Shown: in pieces, positions 23,599 through 35,046 of the stretch | How the letters are laid out: the number at the start of each line of letters is the position of its first letter | Position numbering within the stretch: the first letter of the stretch is position 1 | Assembly: GCA_037179385.1 (NCBI GenBank) | Contig: CM074187.1 | Span: 48,146,879 to 48,210,878 of the forward strand | Source: Holothuria scabra | Lineage: Eukaryota > Echinodermata > Holothuroidea > Aspidochirotida > Holothuriidae | Direction: 5' to 3' | Length of the DNA: 64,000 nt | The notes under the pieces: model-generated | Told to the model about the DNA's origin: nothing | The model's input: the letters and a program-made list of their open reading frames with translations, nothing else | Databases searched by the model: none | Program-made: the position numbers and the translations under genes

Positions 23599-24733
23599 CA
23601 GTGGCGTAGGGGGGAAAGGGGGAAAGTTCCCCCCTGGAAAATAATTTGGGGAAATTTGATGAAATGATATGCCCTTTTCCCAATTCTCAAAATTTTGTTA
23701 GAATAAGAAATTGTGAGACATTTCTCATACATAATTCGTGTTTTCATGCAACAAATTAACTCAGATTTCGTCAGTGTCGCATGAACCGGTCCGACTCGAG
23801 TTCCACATAACTTCCTCGCTGCGAAGCAGATCGAATGTTCTCTTGTATACGCCTTATAGAGAGGCATTAGCATATTTTCAATTCGTTGTATAGTTTCCCC
23901 GAAAACAATCAAGACCATTTCATGTAGGGCTAATAGAGATAGTACTTTTATGTTGTAATTTTCTGATCACTCGGCATGTTCCTGATAAAGACTGTGCATG
24001 TTTGGTTTCTCTTTACAAGCACAAATATTCAATTTTTGGCCATCTGAGGAGTCTAATTTTTCGAAATTTCTCTACGCTCAGCGCCAACCGCTCCGCTTAG
24101 ATAATCTTTATGACAGAATGTCGTTTTGTGGCCAAGAAAAACGGCAAATTAAAACGCTCCTTTTCGCCTTAACCAATCGATGCTCTCTAATTTTGACTCA
24201 TAAAAGTATGCAAATTTAATGACAAGTTTTACTTCGTAAGGTTTCGTAAATGGCATAAGAATGCATGTAAAGACACAAAGGATTCAGTTTTATCCTCATG
24301 AACCACCACAAGTCAACTTGTAACTCTGTTCCTATCAAGGTCGAAAATCTTGCACCATTTTGCATCTAGGAGCCCTGAAAACGCCAAAAAATATCAAGGT
24401 GAGGGCCCCTCCCCTTAAACCCCTCCCCAGGCTGGCGATCACTCAACATACTGCATCCCCGCCCCTTCGGAGAAATCCTGCGTACGCCACTGCGTTGGTC
24501 CATACAAATAAACCAGATATTGGTAACGAGAAAATATACTTGGCCTAAGAGTTGTTATTTCCAATTGCTCTTTGTTGTACTTTAAGATTAAAATACAGGT
24601 AATATTACATAATGACATGGTAATGTTGTTGTACTTGTAAATTTGCATATTTTGTATGAAATACATACAGATTGACCGGGAAAAGTTTTTGAGAAATTTT
24701 ATACCTTTGTAAAATATCCTAGCTACGCCACTG
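23599..24733. mobile_element. 1135-bp hAT-like element with exact 8-bp target duplication
   Basis: The ends CAGTGGCGTAG and its complement are flanked by CCCGTGAG on both sides (23591-23598 and 24734-24741), an exact 8-bp duplication. The interior shares GTTCCCCCCTGGAAAAT with the element at 4592, CGCTCAGCGCCAAC..CGCTCCGCTTAG near 24078 with 5260-5294 and 63990, and CACCATTTTGCATCTAGG (24353) with 63743. A second, orphan CGCCACTG end occurs at 24485-24492. Open frames inside show no transposase motif. Confidence 0.85.
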
Positions 24734-24741
24734 CCCGTGAG

Positions 24742-25614
24742 ATAACTATATAAATATAGTATCGGTGGATCTTCACACCATGCTGAGGTTCCCCCAACAG
24801 CCCTGACAATAAATCTCTCTCCCTCGTTAATTTCTAGAAAATTCATTTGCGATAAATCTTTTTGCCCTTCAAGGCCTTTATGGAGAGGTCGACCATGGTG
24901 CAACGCCAAAAGAAGGTTAATCTGGGCCTAACGATTTTCCCACCCCTTTGAATTTTCTTTGTTCTACAACGTTCGTCTTAGATGGTTAATAGCTAACTGA
25001 TATTCAACATCGATAAAATGGGACGATATTACAATTTACTCTTTTTGCGGTATCGATAAATGTCACTTTGACACTAAGTGTCGATTTTGCTTAACCAATT
25101 TTCCGTCCCATAGTTCAACAGAAAAGTTCCCGTTTCTTAAGTTCGTTTCAATTGTAAGCCCAAACTTAATAACAAAGACTAAGTTTACAGTAGTGTACGT
25201 ACAAAGCAGTCATATCGCAAATATCGGTATAGGACCGTTTGAAACGGTTTTGCTATGCGGTGTAGCATCGGCAGCTCGTAATGTTGATTTTATTTTCGGA
25301 ACCCGTACCTTTACATGCAGTAGGCCCTATTACAGCAAGGATGCTGAAGCAATTTCATGGTATCAGGTCGATATAGACTCCCCCTTTAAAGAACGACCCA
25401 GCATGTAGACCCATCCTCGTGTCATTGGTTCTGTGGATTGCCCGCATTCGTCCCGTTTTCAGTGGATGGGGCTCCTCTTATAGTTAAGGGAATGCAGATG
25501 CACTGCGTGTAGGGTATTGTTCTTTCATTTCCCTTGTATTAATGTCCTTCAACAGAGTGAAGCTGTGCGATTGTGCCAATTTTTGTCTGTAGCCTTCAAG
25601 CGAGGCAAATCTAT
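24742..25614. other. No gene recognised
   Basis: Non-coding, with short frames only. A 71-codon frame at 25193-25408 has no recognised domain. Confidence 0.4.
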
Positions 25615-25621
25615 GTGCAAG

Positions 25622-25648
25622 CAGGGAGCCGCTAATAGCAACTCCCTG
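25622..25648. mobile_element. Micro-palindrome P3 (27 bp) with exact 7-bp flanking repeats
   Basis: Starts CAGGGAGCCGCT and ends AGCAACTCCCTG, pairing at CAGGGAG/CTCCCTG and GCT/AGC. GTGCAAG occurs exactly on both sides (25615-25621 and 25649-25655). The exact 7-bp duplication supports insertion as a unit. Confidence 0.75.
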
Positions 25649-25734
25649 GTGCAAGGCCGATAACCGACACGTGAACTTGTTTCGGGTATTTCCACATATC
25701 AAAAAGAAATTCCTAAATTACGCCAGTATGTTTT

Positions 25735-25925
25735 CAAGTTTCTACCGTTGAAAAGACCCTACAGAGACCTTTTCCAAAGAGCAAGTACCAAGGATTGTGG
25801 GGTAGGCTTTTGGTACGCGTCCTTTTTGTCAATGCCATTTTGTCGTTGCCAAAAACGACGGGCACCAAGCAAAGCGCTATCCAACAAGCCGTTTTAATAG
25901 CTATTTGGAAAAGAAACCAGCTCGG
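25735..25925 (+). repeat. Dispersed repeat, GGATTGTGGG family, copy 1
   Basis: Matches 31150-31340 in the same orientation: AAGGATTGTGGG, a TTTTTGTCAA.GCCATTTT block, and TTTGGAAAAG near the end. The 25795-25989 reading frame falls in this repeat and is not treated as a gene. Confidence 0.55.
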
Positions 25926-26599
25926 CTTTGCGACTCATTCACGTAGCTTACAAAGAAAAGTTTGTGGCTACTGGAAATGTAACTTGTAGTACCTATCATT
26001 CATGTCAAAGGAAGTTGCAGTTCAGTTAAAAGAATAGATCGAATTTCGCAAATGGAAATCCTTTAATTAGTACAGTTATGGCCAGAATTAACAAGTGATG
26101 AATATTTTTGATAGGATTCTTTGGTGAAGATTTTAAGCGTATGATGCGTCAACAATTCACAGTGAGGAGCTGCCACCATGACTCATTAATTTTCCTGCGG
26201 CGCCGGTCAGAGCTTTAACGCAGATCTAATTGGGTGTTTAACTCCCGCAGCTAGCTACAGAACTGCCCAGCGCTGCACAACGAAAAAGAGCACAATAGTC
26301 TGCATGCGAAGTCAGTGAAACTCACAGTACCTAAATTTATTATGGGTCGTACCTCTATATACTCTGAGTGCATGAAGTCTATTGTCGTTACACTGGTGTG
26401 TGTGCGTACAGTGCAATGAGTGTACAGTGTGCTGTGCTAATACATAGCTAGTGTAAAATATACTTCTGTAGGGAGGAAAAACTATACTGAATAGCCATTG
26501 TTGATGTGCCATACTCGCGTAAGATCACGATACACGTCAGACGACGGTACAACAAGTTCGAATGCAAAACCGTCTTCGCACAGTGACCACCTCGTGTTT

Positions 26600-26670
26600 A
26601 AAGTCTAGTGGTAGAGCATCCTCCTTTCACCCTGCCGAGTCATACCAAAGACTTATTCTAAAGTCTTCTC
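26600..26670 (+). repeat. tRNA-related SINE head fragment
   Basis: AAGTCTAGTGGTAGAGCATCC matches a pol III A box as in the SINE at 33040-33325. It is followed by CATACCAAAGACTTATTCTAAAG, which resembles that SINE's CATACCTAAGACCTTAAAA. Confidence 0.5.
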
Positions 26671-27109
26671 GACCCTCTGGCAAAGGGCCGTTCGGATAAA
26701 ACCAAACTTTAAACTGCTTCTCAAAGAAGCCACACGTCCGCTGAAGGACAACACTTGACCAACTGTACGGCCTTTAGACCATTTACATCATTGCTCTGAC
26801 ATGCATGAGTCCATTCTAGACTTGAATGAAAAGAACACATACTACAGATGATCGTAGCCAAAAGACTTAAAGTGGAACCTGCTGTTGTTGTGCATAATGC
26901 ACATTAACATAAACAATGGAGTATAAGGAAAATAAGTTAGTGGCCGACACCTGAAGAAAAGATCGGGCGCTGCTAGTGTAAACCAGAAGGTTACTAGACA
27001 CTGAGGAGTAGAGCTCCAATAACAACCAACCACTAAGCAGAAAAACGCCCTCTAATAGAGACAACACTTGACCAACTGGCCCGTGTCATGGCAAATACCA
27101 TCAACGATC

Positions 27110-27160
27110 GGTTCGAAACTGGGCCGTAAAACTCCACTTGCTATCTATCTAACCTACAAG
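27110..27160 (+). repeat. SINE tail fragment
   Basis: ACTGGGCCGTAAAACTCCAC followed by ATCTATCTAACCTAC is the 3' tail of the SINE family seen at 33040 and 45130. Confidence 0.5.
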
Positions 27161-28450
27161 TCAGCTGATTCGACTCACTCTCAAATTCTTCTATTCGTGT
27201 ATACGAGGTATGTCAAGTTGGTGGACATGTTTAACCACCTGACCCACAGATATAGAATAGGCTATATACAGACGGAGTGTGCGATATTTTATGATTGTCT
27301 TCAGTAACCCGACGCTTTTCGTTGGGGCTTGTGACTCGGAATCGGGTCTGAGCCTTGGAAATGAGATTCAAAAATATTACTACAAAATGTCCGAAAGTTT
27401 TGGCCCCAGATTGTTGGCTCATTCCTCTGTCTGAACACACTCCATAATGTCACTCTTGAGTCGCTGCGTCCCCTCAATCACCGATTACCTCGATTGAAAC
27501 TAGTGTGTATGTAATCTTTTCACCTTTCTAAACCTATCTAAAGCAGCTAAACGGCCCTGTTACCGAACTCCATGCAACTTGTACGTAGGCTACACTATCG
27601 TACAGTTCTAGAAGAACGTGAATGAAGCGGTGGCGCTATTTCACTTTGGAAAGAAAAAGTTTGGCACAGGATTTTATCGTTTGTTGTTTGGGCTGTCTGT
27701 TTGAATTAACTATCAAAATTGAATTGTTCTTCCTTCGGGCCACCTTTTTGCGTCTTGTTCATGTGTAAATACATAGAAAAAAGGGCGCCGATACAATTGA
27801 AGATGGAAGTTTGCTCACTTCTCATGGAAGTAACTGAGAGATACGTCTCATCATCTGTCAATGTTTTAACCTGTACGTCGCTAGCTGCTTGGATATATAA
27901 ATCAGGGACAATTTTTTTGGTAATGTATCGCTACATCAACTCGGATTTATATTTGGGGGAAGTAGAGGGAGGGTTGGGAGTAATCAGTGACTTGAAATAT
28001 TGTTGCTCAATGATTTGTATTTGTTGTGATTGTATAAATAGTTTATCTGATAATAGCGTACACTTCATCCTAGTTCGTATACGAGTGCAGCCAATAATAT
28101 ATTTGCAGAATTATATCATACACGTCCGTTTCACGGGCAAATAAGTAAACAGTTTATTCGTACATGCCAATTACCACATTGTGATTTTGAAATTTTTGTG
28201 AAAGGGGCAAGGACAAAAGAAAACAGCTTGTGATGATGATCGTATGAGGTGTCTCAGATAACGGTACTATAACATTTTTATATAAAATTAGTAAATTGCC
28301 ATATTTAATAACCAAGATGGGAAGTACAGTGCAATCACTGTAAAATATTTTAATTCCAAAATTGTTTCATGCATGCTATTGACCATTTTAACATGAGCAT
28401 ACGCGTTTAGCGCAGGTTGAACAATGACATCTTATAACTTTAATTTTCAG

Positions 28451-28695
28451 GTTCGGTGTATATTTGTTTGACGATTTCCACATCACCCAGTGATGCGTTT
28501 CAATGTTATCAATGCCGTGAAGCTAATTTAACATGTGATGGAGATTCATGTACGCACGACTGCACAGACATAGTAGATTGCCCATTTCCAGTTTCCAGCT
28601 ACGGCCACGCTTGCATCGCAGCAATGCTCCTAGATTCACCGCATGTTCTATTGGATTGTTTCGACAAGCAGGAACATATCCCTCACTATTGCTTG
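28451..28695 (+). CDS. TGFBR2: TGFBR2 exon: N-terminal three-finger ectodomain
   Basis: Preceded by TTTAATTTTCAG and followed by the donor GTATGT. It enters with two bases of a split codon and ends in phase 0, giving 81 full codons. Cysteines follow the type-2 receptor order: CYQC, then C at LTC, SC, DC, VDC, HAC, LDC and HYC. There is no signal peptide in this exon; upstream residues SVYICLTIS are only weakly hydrophobic, so a 5' exon ending in phase 1 is expected. Confidence 0.9.
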
Positions 28696-31600
28696 GTATG
28701 TATTGCATGGGTTAGGTTAGGTTAATTAGATGTAGTTTTACGGCCCAGTTTCCAACTAATTGGTTCAAGTCGAGCTGGCCACGGCCTTTTTTCCAGTATT
28801 GCATGGGAAAGGAGTAGGGTATAGCATTGTATATGTGCAAGGGGTTGGGTTACGAGGTGTGTTAGATGAGAGTTTAGGTGGACTACCGTTCCTGATGATG
28901 CCCTTACTGTGGAAGATACTTGGAAGTGAAATGAGAAGAAACTTATTGGATTTGGCTGTTGTTATAAAAACAGTTTGAGGCGGCTGCTTTTGCCCTTTAA
29001 GAGTTTCCGTCGTCTAGTTGAAAAAGTCTTGTGCTCTGAAGTCATATACCCTAAGGTTTTTGTTTTCTTTTTCGTGATTCTGAATCAAAGTTGCTAGCGT
29101 TTTGAATCTCTTCACCGGCGTTAAAGGGCCAATCCTCTCCCTCCAAACTACAATTCTTGTAGGAGGTAACATAAACTCTCAAGTGGCTCAGCTTTTTGGT
29201 CCTGTTAATTCAAACAATGCACAGTACCATTGCTTATATTACAGAGACATGAACTGTACTGAGAGTGTTTTGATTATTCACATTGAGCTTTTCTATACTC
29301 ACTCTGAAGCAATATAGACTGAGATTGTGTCTGGATGAGGATGATTTTCAGACAATTGTGGGAAGGGCTTAAGTAGGAAGGTCAGGAGAATTGGCACTGT
29401 TTGGGGTGAGAGAATGGGGACTATAAGAGACGGTACCTGTTCCAATAATAATACTTTTCGCCCTTTCTTTTAACAGTTGGCAGATGAAATTACGTGTTCC
29501 TGTTCAGAAGAGTTGTGTAATCGGCAACTATTTTATGCCACCGCATCAAACATTCCTTCCGAGGGAGACAGTATCAAGGAGGAGCTAAACAACGGTAGTT
29601 CCTCTCGAAGCAACAAGAGTAGCAACCTTGAAGAATCGTTTGAGGAATTACCAGGTCTTTATTTACGATTGGTTAGCAACCACAAAATATTATATGTGTA
29701 CAATAGGAAACGTAGTGCGCCCTCTTTTCTAAGGAACACTGTTAGCACACAGAGTATTGGACTCGTGCCATCTTATTCTCAGAGCGCGACCATTAAAGTG
29801 GGCCACTAATTATAAGTCCCATTGACTTACACCCTAAATTAGGCTCCTTCCGTGGCCCTAGCTCGAAGTAGAAGTTTTCAACCAGGGCATGCTACCCATC
29901 GGATCGAATCCCACGATCTGGGCTTTCATGGCACTTCCTAGTGTCCATAACATGAGCATTGAAATTTTGAGCTAGAGAGCCTTTAATGACAGTTTTGTGT
30001 TTCTCGCTACAACAACTACTCAAAAACGGCATTTCACAGAGCAGAGTTTTACAATAAAAAATGGCACTAGTTTTTGTAACTCATTGAAATTGCATGATCT
30101 ATTATATTTTACACGATTTGGAAGAAATGTCAAGAACCTTCCAATGAAATAGATTGTAAAGAAGGCGTGTACCAAACGTAATCGACGAAAAGGTACATAC
30201 TGGATATGTTTCAGACCTAGTTGATGTTTTTTCGAGTTTGTTGAATGACGCAAATTAAAACTTGCAGGACGATGGGCTTTTAAGTAGTTTCAGAGAGAAA
30301 ATATGTGCATCCATAAATCCTTTTTAAGGATCAGAACGAAGACACTATTATTTCTAGTTAGTTTCCACTGTTCAAAATATCTTCTTATAATACTACATTG
30401 TATTTCGTCAACAACAAATACTAACGAGGGAAACACAATTTTACCGTCGTGAAGCAGTGTACTTATCCCAATAGACCTTCTTTATGAGACATTATACTGT
30501 TATAATGCACCCCGGTGGCGTAATGTAACCATACAACGTGACAACATTTCTGCTGTTCTGCTGCACACCATCGGAAGTCCCATAATATTCCAAAAAATTA
30601 AAACTTTTAGGAACAAATTTCCCCTCAAGCTTATGCGTAAAGCGCTTTTATCCAAGTCTAATGCGGCTGTTAAATTGCATAAACCACTGAAGTATCAAAG
30701 AGGGTACTATCATGAGTGGAAAACACTGAACAATATGGCAAAAAGCAAAAAAATCGGAATCAGTAGCCATTCCTTGGTTAATTTTTTCACATCCTTTTTT
30801 TTTTGGGGGGGGGGTTGAAAGCCATTGCATTTGTTTTGATTTACTGTAATGTACTACAGAGCTTCTAGACTGTCCTCGGCTTAAACTTTAACAAGTAGGC
30901 TGGATACCTTGAAATTCTGGAAACGTTTCTAATTAAAAAAAAATAATAAAACAAGAAGAAGAAGAATCCACGGTAGCTCTGTGCATTACTATGACACTAT
31001 ACCAGAAATCAGCCTCATAATGCACATTAATCCGTTCACACACACACACACACAAACGCACGCATATTTTAAACGAAGGCATCCATTTGCGTATTCATAA
31101 CACATCCTTCTTGTTTGTAGTCATGTCTCCCTCCAAAACCATTAATTCATTTCATCTATCCAGTTTATGTGCAAGAGATCCATCCATAGACTCTTTTCCA
31201 CATAGCAAGCAGAAAGGATTGTGGGAAAGGGCTTTGGTGTGTGTTATTTTTGTCAAAGGCATTTTACTGTGTCATAAAATAATGCACACCAACATTCTTT
31301 CCCACAATGCTTTGTAATTGCTGTTTGGAAAAGGATCAGTTCACCCGTTCAACACCTCATGTCCTCACATCTTTATACTCCACCTCAACGTTTTCACAAC
31401 ATTTTGTCTACATTTCTTTTTTCGGTTTTTTAAAATTAATTTGAGGGAGGATAAAGCTCCACAATGGAGATATCTTATTAACCGTTTTAGCAAGAACGGA
31501 AGGCTTACACTGAAAAACTATGTTATCCAAGATCTTTTAGGACATATTCGGTATATTTTGACGATATTTCATGAGTTGTTTACTTGTTTTTATTATTTGT

Positions 31601-34600
31601 AATATTTTCTACTGATATTATCCAACATCTGATAAAATAAGAGACCTTACTCTTAATTTACATGTAAGAATCCCCCAATGTACAAGATGTCATCTGCTTC
31701 TCGAAATAAAGATGAGTCTATTGTTTATCAGGTAAGATGTGTCCAGAGGGGGATGAGTTAAAAACGTCAAAATCAGATTCGGTAAGTGGAGTCACGATCT
31801 CGCTTAACTCCTTGAAACGAAAATTCTTCTTGTACCAAAAATTTGTTATCAATATCAGTATCAATCAGGTGTTCATTCAAGCATTTATCAATAGCCCTAA
31901 AGGGGGTTGGTGGGTCAATTTTGTAAAATGAAAAATATGATATATATATATATATATATATAAGTGTAAGTTCCCAGAGTAGTGTGCTTATGATTCATCT
32001 AACGCCATTTGATTTTGCCAAAATCTGAAAAACATTTTCAGATAACAGAATGCGTAGCATTTCATTTGTTTCAGAAATGGAAATTCCAAACACGCCCAAA
32101 ATGAGAGAAGATAGAGAGCCTGTCCTCATTACAGTGGTTCTCGTTGTGACCATAGCTTGTGTGGTCATAGCAACATCAGCCATGTTCATTTTGTTGATTA
32201 AGCTTCGTAGACAGAGGGCGGATGGTATGTGCACCGTGACAAGTAATACAGACTCCACCAGCTTGGATATAGGGACAGAATACAGCGACACAAAGGCAGT
32301 GGATGGAGGCACTCCACCACAGAGTCCAAATTTGTATGAAAATAGTCGATTGAATCTGCACTTGGACGAGGTGATCGGTCGTGGACGCTTCGGAGCTGTG
32401 TGGAGGGCGGAGCTTAAGACAGAAGACGGAAAGGAAACGACCGTAGCAGTGAAAGTATTCTACGAATTTGATTCTACTTCGTGGAATGTAGAGAAGGAAC
32501 TTTTTAAAGACCCCGCAGTGGTACTGAAACATGAGAATATCATACGGTTTTTAAAAGCAGAGGTCCGGCAAATAACCTATCCTCAACGACAAAGACAGTA
32601 TTGGCTGATATCGCAGTACTATCCTGTGGGATCTCTGCAAGACTACTTGTCTGAAAACACTGTCACTTGGGATGAGTTTTGTCGAATGGCTTGCTCAACT
32701 GCCACGGGTGTGGCACATTTGCACGCTGATGTTATTGGCGATGATTCACCAATGAACAAGTTCCCAGTGGCTCATAGAGACTTAAAAAGCAGCAACGTAC
32801 TGATCAAAGACGACGGAAGTTGCGTCATTGCCGATTTTGGTCTGGCCCTCAAGCTTGATCCAAGAGCATCTGAACAACAACTCGCAAACAGTGGTCAGGT
32901 AACAACAATATTTTATTTACTAAAATGTTACCTTTGTGAAATGTTAATTGTCTCGTCGGTTTTGCCATTGCAGTGGTCTGACCTAATGGATTTCAGTTGA
33001 CAATGCATTCCATATGCACGGTTTGACCAATGAGCTGGAAGACCAGGTGCTTGGTCTAGTAGTAGAGCACCCGTCTTTTTAACAGGAGGTTTGGGTTTGA
33101 TTCCTGCATGGCCAAGGGGCTAAATCATCATTTGGGATGGCGAGGGTCCGACTCCTGGCCGTGCCATACCTAAGACCTTAAAAAACGTGCTCAGCAAAAG
33201 CAAGGGAGTAGGGAAACAAGCCAGTGAGCCCCAACTGGAAAAGGGGCCGCAGCCGGCTCGACTTGCACCAGGTGGTTGGAATTGGGTCGTAAAATTCAAT
33301 CTAGCCTAGCCTAACCTAACCCAGTCTTACGAAAGACTTTAAAAACGGAACCACTGCAGTCGTGCGGGATGTTCCTTATAATATCTGGAGTAGGAAAAAT
33401 CAGTGCCCCACAACTGACAACTAACCAAACAACTATATACATCGCGTCTTATTTGCATTTGAGTCATCGAGAAAAGTAAAATCCAAGATGGTCATCTCTC
33501 AGGCTTTGTGATATGATTGCCTTACGATTGGGAGACTGTACGGAGTCCATCTCCCATATACTGTGGACAGGGGCATTTACGAAGGTGACGTATGTTTGAG
33601 GGTGCAGCATGCATTACTTTTCATCATAAAAGAAAACCCGCTTTTCGAAGTGTGCATAAAATAAACCTATGTATTTGTCCCATCATAAGTATTCTCGAAA
33701 GACAAAATCGTAGACGCAAACCATGATTATAATGTTTTCCACTGCTTTTATTTTTCTAGGTGGGTACTCCACGATATATGCCACCAGAAGCCCTTGAAAG
33801 CAAGATTAATCTGCAAAATATTGAAAGTTTCAAGCAAATTGATGTCTACTCATTATCCCTCATCATCTGGGAGATTGCACGTCGTTGTACCGTTTTACCA
33901 GGTAATTATAACAAAGATGTAACACATTCACGACAATTACTTTTTCTCACTAGCATAGTGAACCGCCTTCAACGTTTGTTGCACCGCGATACTTTCCGTA
34001 ATCAACTTCAACTCCACTTTCATGACCTGCAGTTTCCTATAGTTAGGACAACTCGTTTTCACTATGGACACATGTACACCATCACCCACTTCGTCGCGCA
34101 AATTCGTGAAGTTTGCCGCCGCCGCGCTGGCAAAGGGACAACAAACTCATTTTTTTTTCATTTTCCTCCTCCCCTCCAGATGTTCCCGATTATGAACTTC
34201 CTTACACAGAACAGCTACATGGTCGTCACCCTACCATTGACGAGATGAGGGCTATTGTCTCTAAGAGGCAAGAAAGGCCGAACATTCCAGAGTCATGGCA
34301 GAGCATCAATGTAAGTCACGTCAATTCTGGGAATCCATCTGAAAATCTCACTCCCTCCTTCCCTTTTAAACTTCTGTTTTCCCACGTTTCCCATTCTCAT
34401 GCACTGCAAACTTTCTTTGCTCCTTAATCTGTCCAGACCATTTTCAAAAAAACAAAAAAACACTGTAAAAGTATTTTCGGAGATCCGATCAATGAATATA
34501 AATAGCGTACATTTGAGTTGTTTCACGTCTTTTGGGGTAATTAATTTCGTTTTGAAAATGTTGTAGACTAACTTTCGAAAGTCAAGATGGACGTTTTTCG

Positions 34601-35046
34601 TGCAACAGGCCGTCGTTAAAGTGATTCTTACATAGATATGCTAATTTTGCCACGTGGGTTGGCAGTGTTATATCCTAATTCGGGGAGGGAGTTGGAACAC
34701 AGAGCTTATTTATGGAAAGGAAATTGCGGTTGTTGCCCAAGTTGCCCTTTCAAAAAGTATATGTAGTGACCAGATAACGTCATACTTATGGTTTTAAGCA
34801 AATTTGTTACATCTCATATTTTACCTTTTACAATACATCTCAGTCTTCCTTAAATTAATACTTTTTTCATATTTTCTCCAGGGGATGAGTATTGTTGCGA
34901 ATACAATAAGAGAGTGCTGGGACGAAGATCCAGAAGCCAGGTTGACAGCTTCTTGCATCGCTACCAGATTTTCACAGTTTTACGAATGGAAAGATAATGA
35001 ACACTTAACTAGTCCAGGAGATCTTCATCCAACAACCATAATCTAA
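28451..35046 (+). CDS. TGFBR2: TGF-beta receptor type-2 (six exons, 5' incomplete)
   Basis: A single-pass serine/threonine kinase receptor that binds TGF-beta-type ligands and phosphorylates a type-1 receptor, leading to Smad signalling at the plasma membrane. Exons are 28451-28695, 29477-29654, 32075-32898 (or from 32042), 33760-33901, 34180-34310 and 34882-35046. All joins keep frame with AG/GT borders. The product is about 560 residues without the missing first exon, near the usual TGFBR2 length. The ectodomain ends in CSCSEELCN, like the TGFBR2 Cys box. The kinase motif [14 protein letters not shown] and the C-terminal [14 protein letters not shown] favour TGFBR2 over ACVR2 or BMPR2. All catalytic residues are present. 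The signal-peptide exon was not found. Several introns hold SINEs and MITEs. Confidence 0.93.
28708..28810 (-). repeat. SINE 3' part, inverted, in a TGFBR2 intron
   Basis: Read on the minus strand it gives ACTGGAAAAAAGGCCGTGGCC, CTCGACTTGAACC and CTGGGCCGTAAAACTACATC, matching the tail of the SINE at 33040-33325. It starts 12 bp after the exon donor. Confidence 0.65.
29121..29421. mobile_element. About 300-bp MITE in a TGFBR2 intron
   Basis: Starts TTAAAGGGCCAATCCTCTCC and ends GTTTGGGGTGAGAGAATGGG. The inverted copy at 53624-53931 shares the ends and interior (CAGACACAATCTCAGT and GAAGGGCTTAAGTAGGAAGG, in complement). The 29102-29317 reading frame lies in this element and is not a gene. Confidence 0.7.
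29477..29654 (+). CDS. TGFBR2: TGFBR2 exon: C-terminal ectodomain Cys box
   Basis: Acceptor CTTTCTTTTAACAG and a 59-codon exon plus one base (phase 1). It begins [15 protein letters not shown], the conserved last cysteine cluster of the receptor fold, then a Ser/Asn/Glu-rich juxtamembrane stalk with NGSSS and NKSS N-glycosylation sequons. The donor CCAG/GTCTTT is weak but keeps frame with the next exon. Open reading continues to 29809, so intron retention cannot be excluded. Confidence 0.85.
29655..32041. other. TGFBR2 intron with simple repeats
   Basis: About 2.4 kb. It contains a possible inverted SINE head near 29885-29925 (minus-strand GGGATTCGATCC resembles a B box), a T/G run at 30796-30813, (CA)n at 31035-31055, a GGATTGTGGG repeat at 31150-31340 and (AT)n at 31938-31962. 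Confidence 0.5.
31150..31340 (+). repeat. Dispersed repeat, GGATTGTGGG family, copy 2
   Basis: Similar to 25735-25925. Here GGATTGTGGGAAAG near 31213 and CTTTCCCACAATGCTTTG near 31299 are inverted, so the unit folds back on itself. Confidence 0.55.
32042..32898 (+). CDS. TGFBR2: TGFBR2 exon: membrane helix and kinase N-lobe to DFG
   Basis: Two acceptors fit phase 1: ...ACATTTTCAG ending at 32041, and TTCATTTGTTTCAG ending at 32074. The second has the better pyrimidine tract. The transmembrane helix is [20 protein letters not shown]. The kinase follows, with glycine loop [12 protein letters not shown]-binding lysine in VAVKVFY, catalytic loop HRDLKSSN and metal-binding DFGLAL. Donor CAG/GTAACA closes in phase 0. 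The single large exon for membrane plus N-lobe resembles vertebrate TGFBR2. Confidence 0.93.
33040..33325 (+). repeat. tRNA-derived SINE, full-length, in a TGFBR2 intron
   Basis: The head CTTGGTCTAGTAGTAGAGCA (A box) and GGTTTGATTCC (B box) form a pol III promoter. A conserved central part follows: GGGAGTAGGGAAACAAGCCAG, CCAACTGGAAAAGG and CGCAGCCGGCTCGACTTGC. The tail GGGTCGTAAAATTCAATCTA ends in repeated TAGCCTAACCTAACC. Fragments lie at 6221, 18163, 26600, 27110, 28708, 45130, 56375 and 59570. Confidence 0.8.
33760..33901 (+). CDS. TGFBR2: TGFBR2 exon: activation segment
   Basis: Acceptor TTTATTTTTCTAG and donor G/GTAATT, 47 codons plus one base. It starts [14 protein letters not shown], the kinase activation-loop end with the APE-type motif, then [20 protein letters not shown], subdomain IX. 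Splicing at 33901 removes the frame that would otherwise run on to 34248. Confidence 0.92.
34180..34310 (+). CDS. TGFBR2: TGFBR2 exon: kinase C-lobe, subdomain X
   Basis: Acceptor TTTCCTCCTCCCCTCCAG and a consensus donor GTAAGT. It begins mid-codon, completing Asp, then [18 protein letters not shown] and RPNIPESW, which are typical of type-2 receptor kinases. It ends in phase 0. Confidence 0.92.
34882..35046 (+). CDS. TGFBR2: TGFBR2 last exon: kinase end and tail
   Basis: Acceptor CATATTTTCTCCAG. 54 codons and TAA. It contains [19 protein letters not shown], subdomain XI with the invariant Arg, then a short 20-30 residue tail. The short tail rules out a BMPR2-type receptor. Confidence 0.92.
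   Translation, partial: GMSIVANTIRECWDEDPEARLTASCIATRFSQFYEWKDNEHLTSPGDLHPTTII

Larger units (their letters stand above)
25926..28450. other. No gene recognised; SINE fragments
   Basis: About 2.5 kb upstream of the first recognised TGFBR2 exon. SINE pieces lie at 26600-26670 and 27110-27160. No signal-peptide exon ending in phase 1 could be identified convincingly, although the receptor needs one upstream. Confidence 0.4.

Noticed and set aside
23574..23918. 114-codon minus frame
   Set aside because: Lies across the left end of the hAT-like element and lacks transposase motifs.
23921..23952. CATG..GATAGTACTTTTATG resembling P1/P2b
   Set aside because: The related sequence at 37860-37905 has the same length without it, so this is not an insertion.
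26600..26670. Possible tRNA gene
   Set aside because: Only the A-box half is tRNA-like; it is a SINE fragment without a cloverleaf.
34113..34427. Reading frame spanning TGFBR2 exon 34180-34310 in full
   Set aside because: Only the spliced part matches the kinase; the rest is intron.
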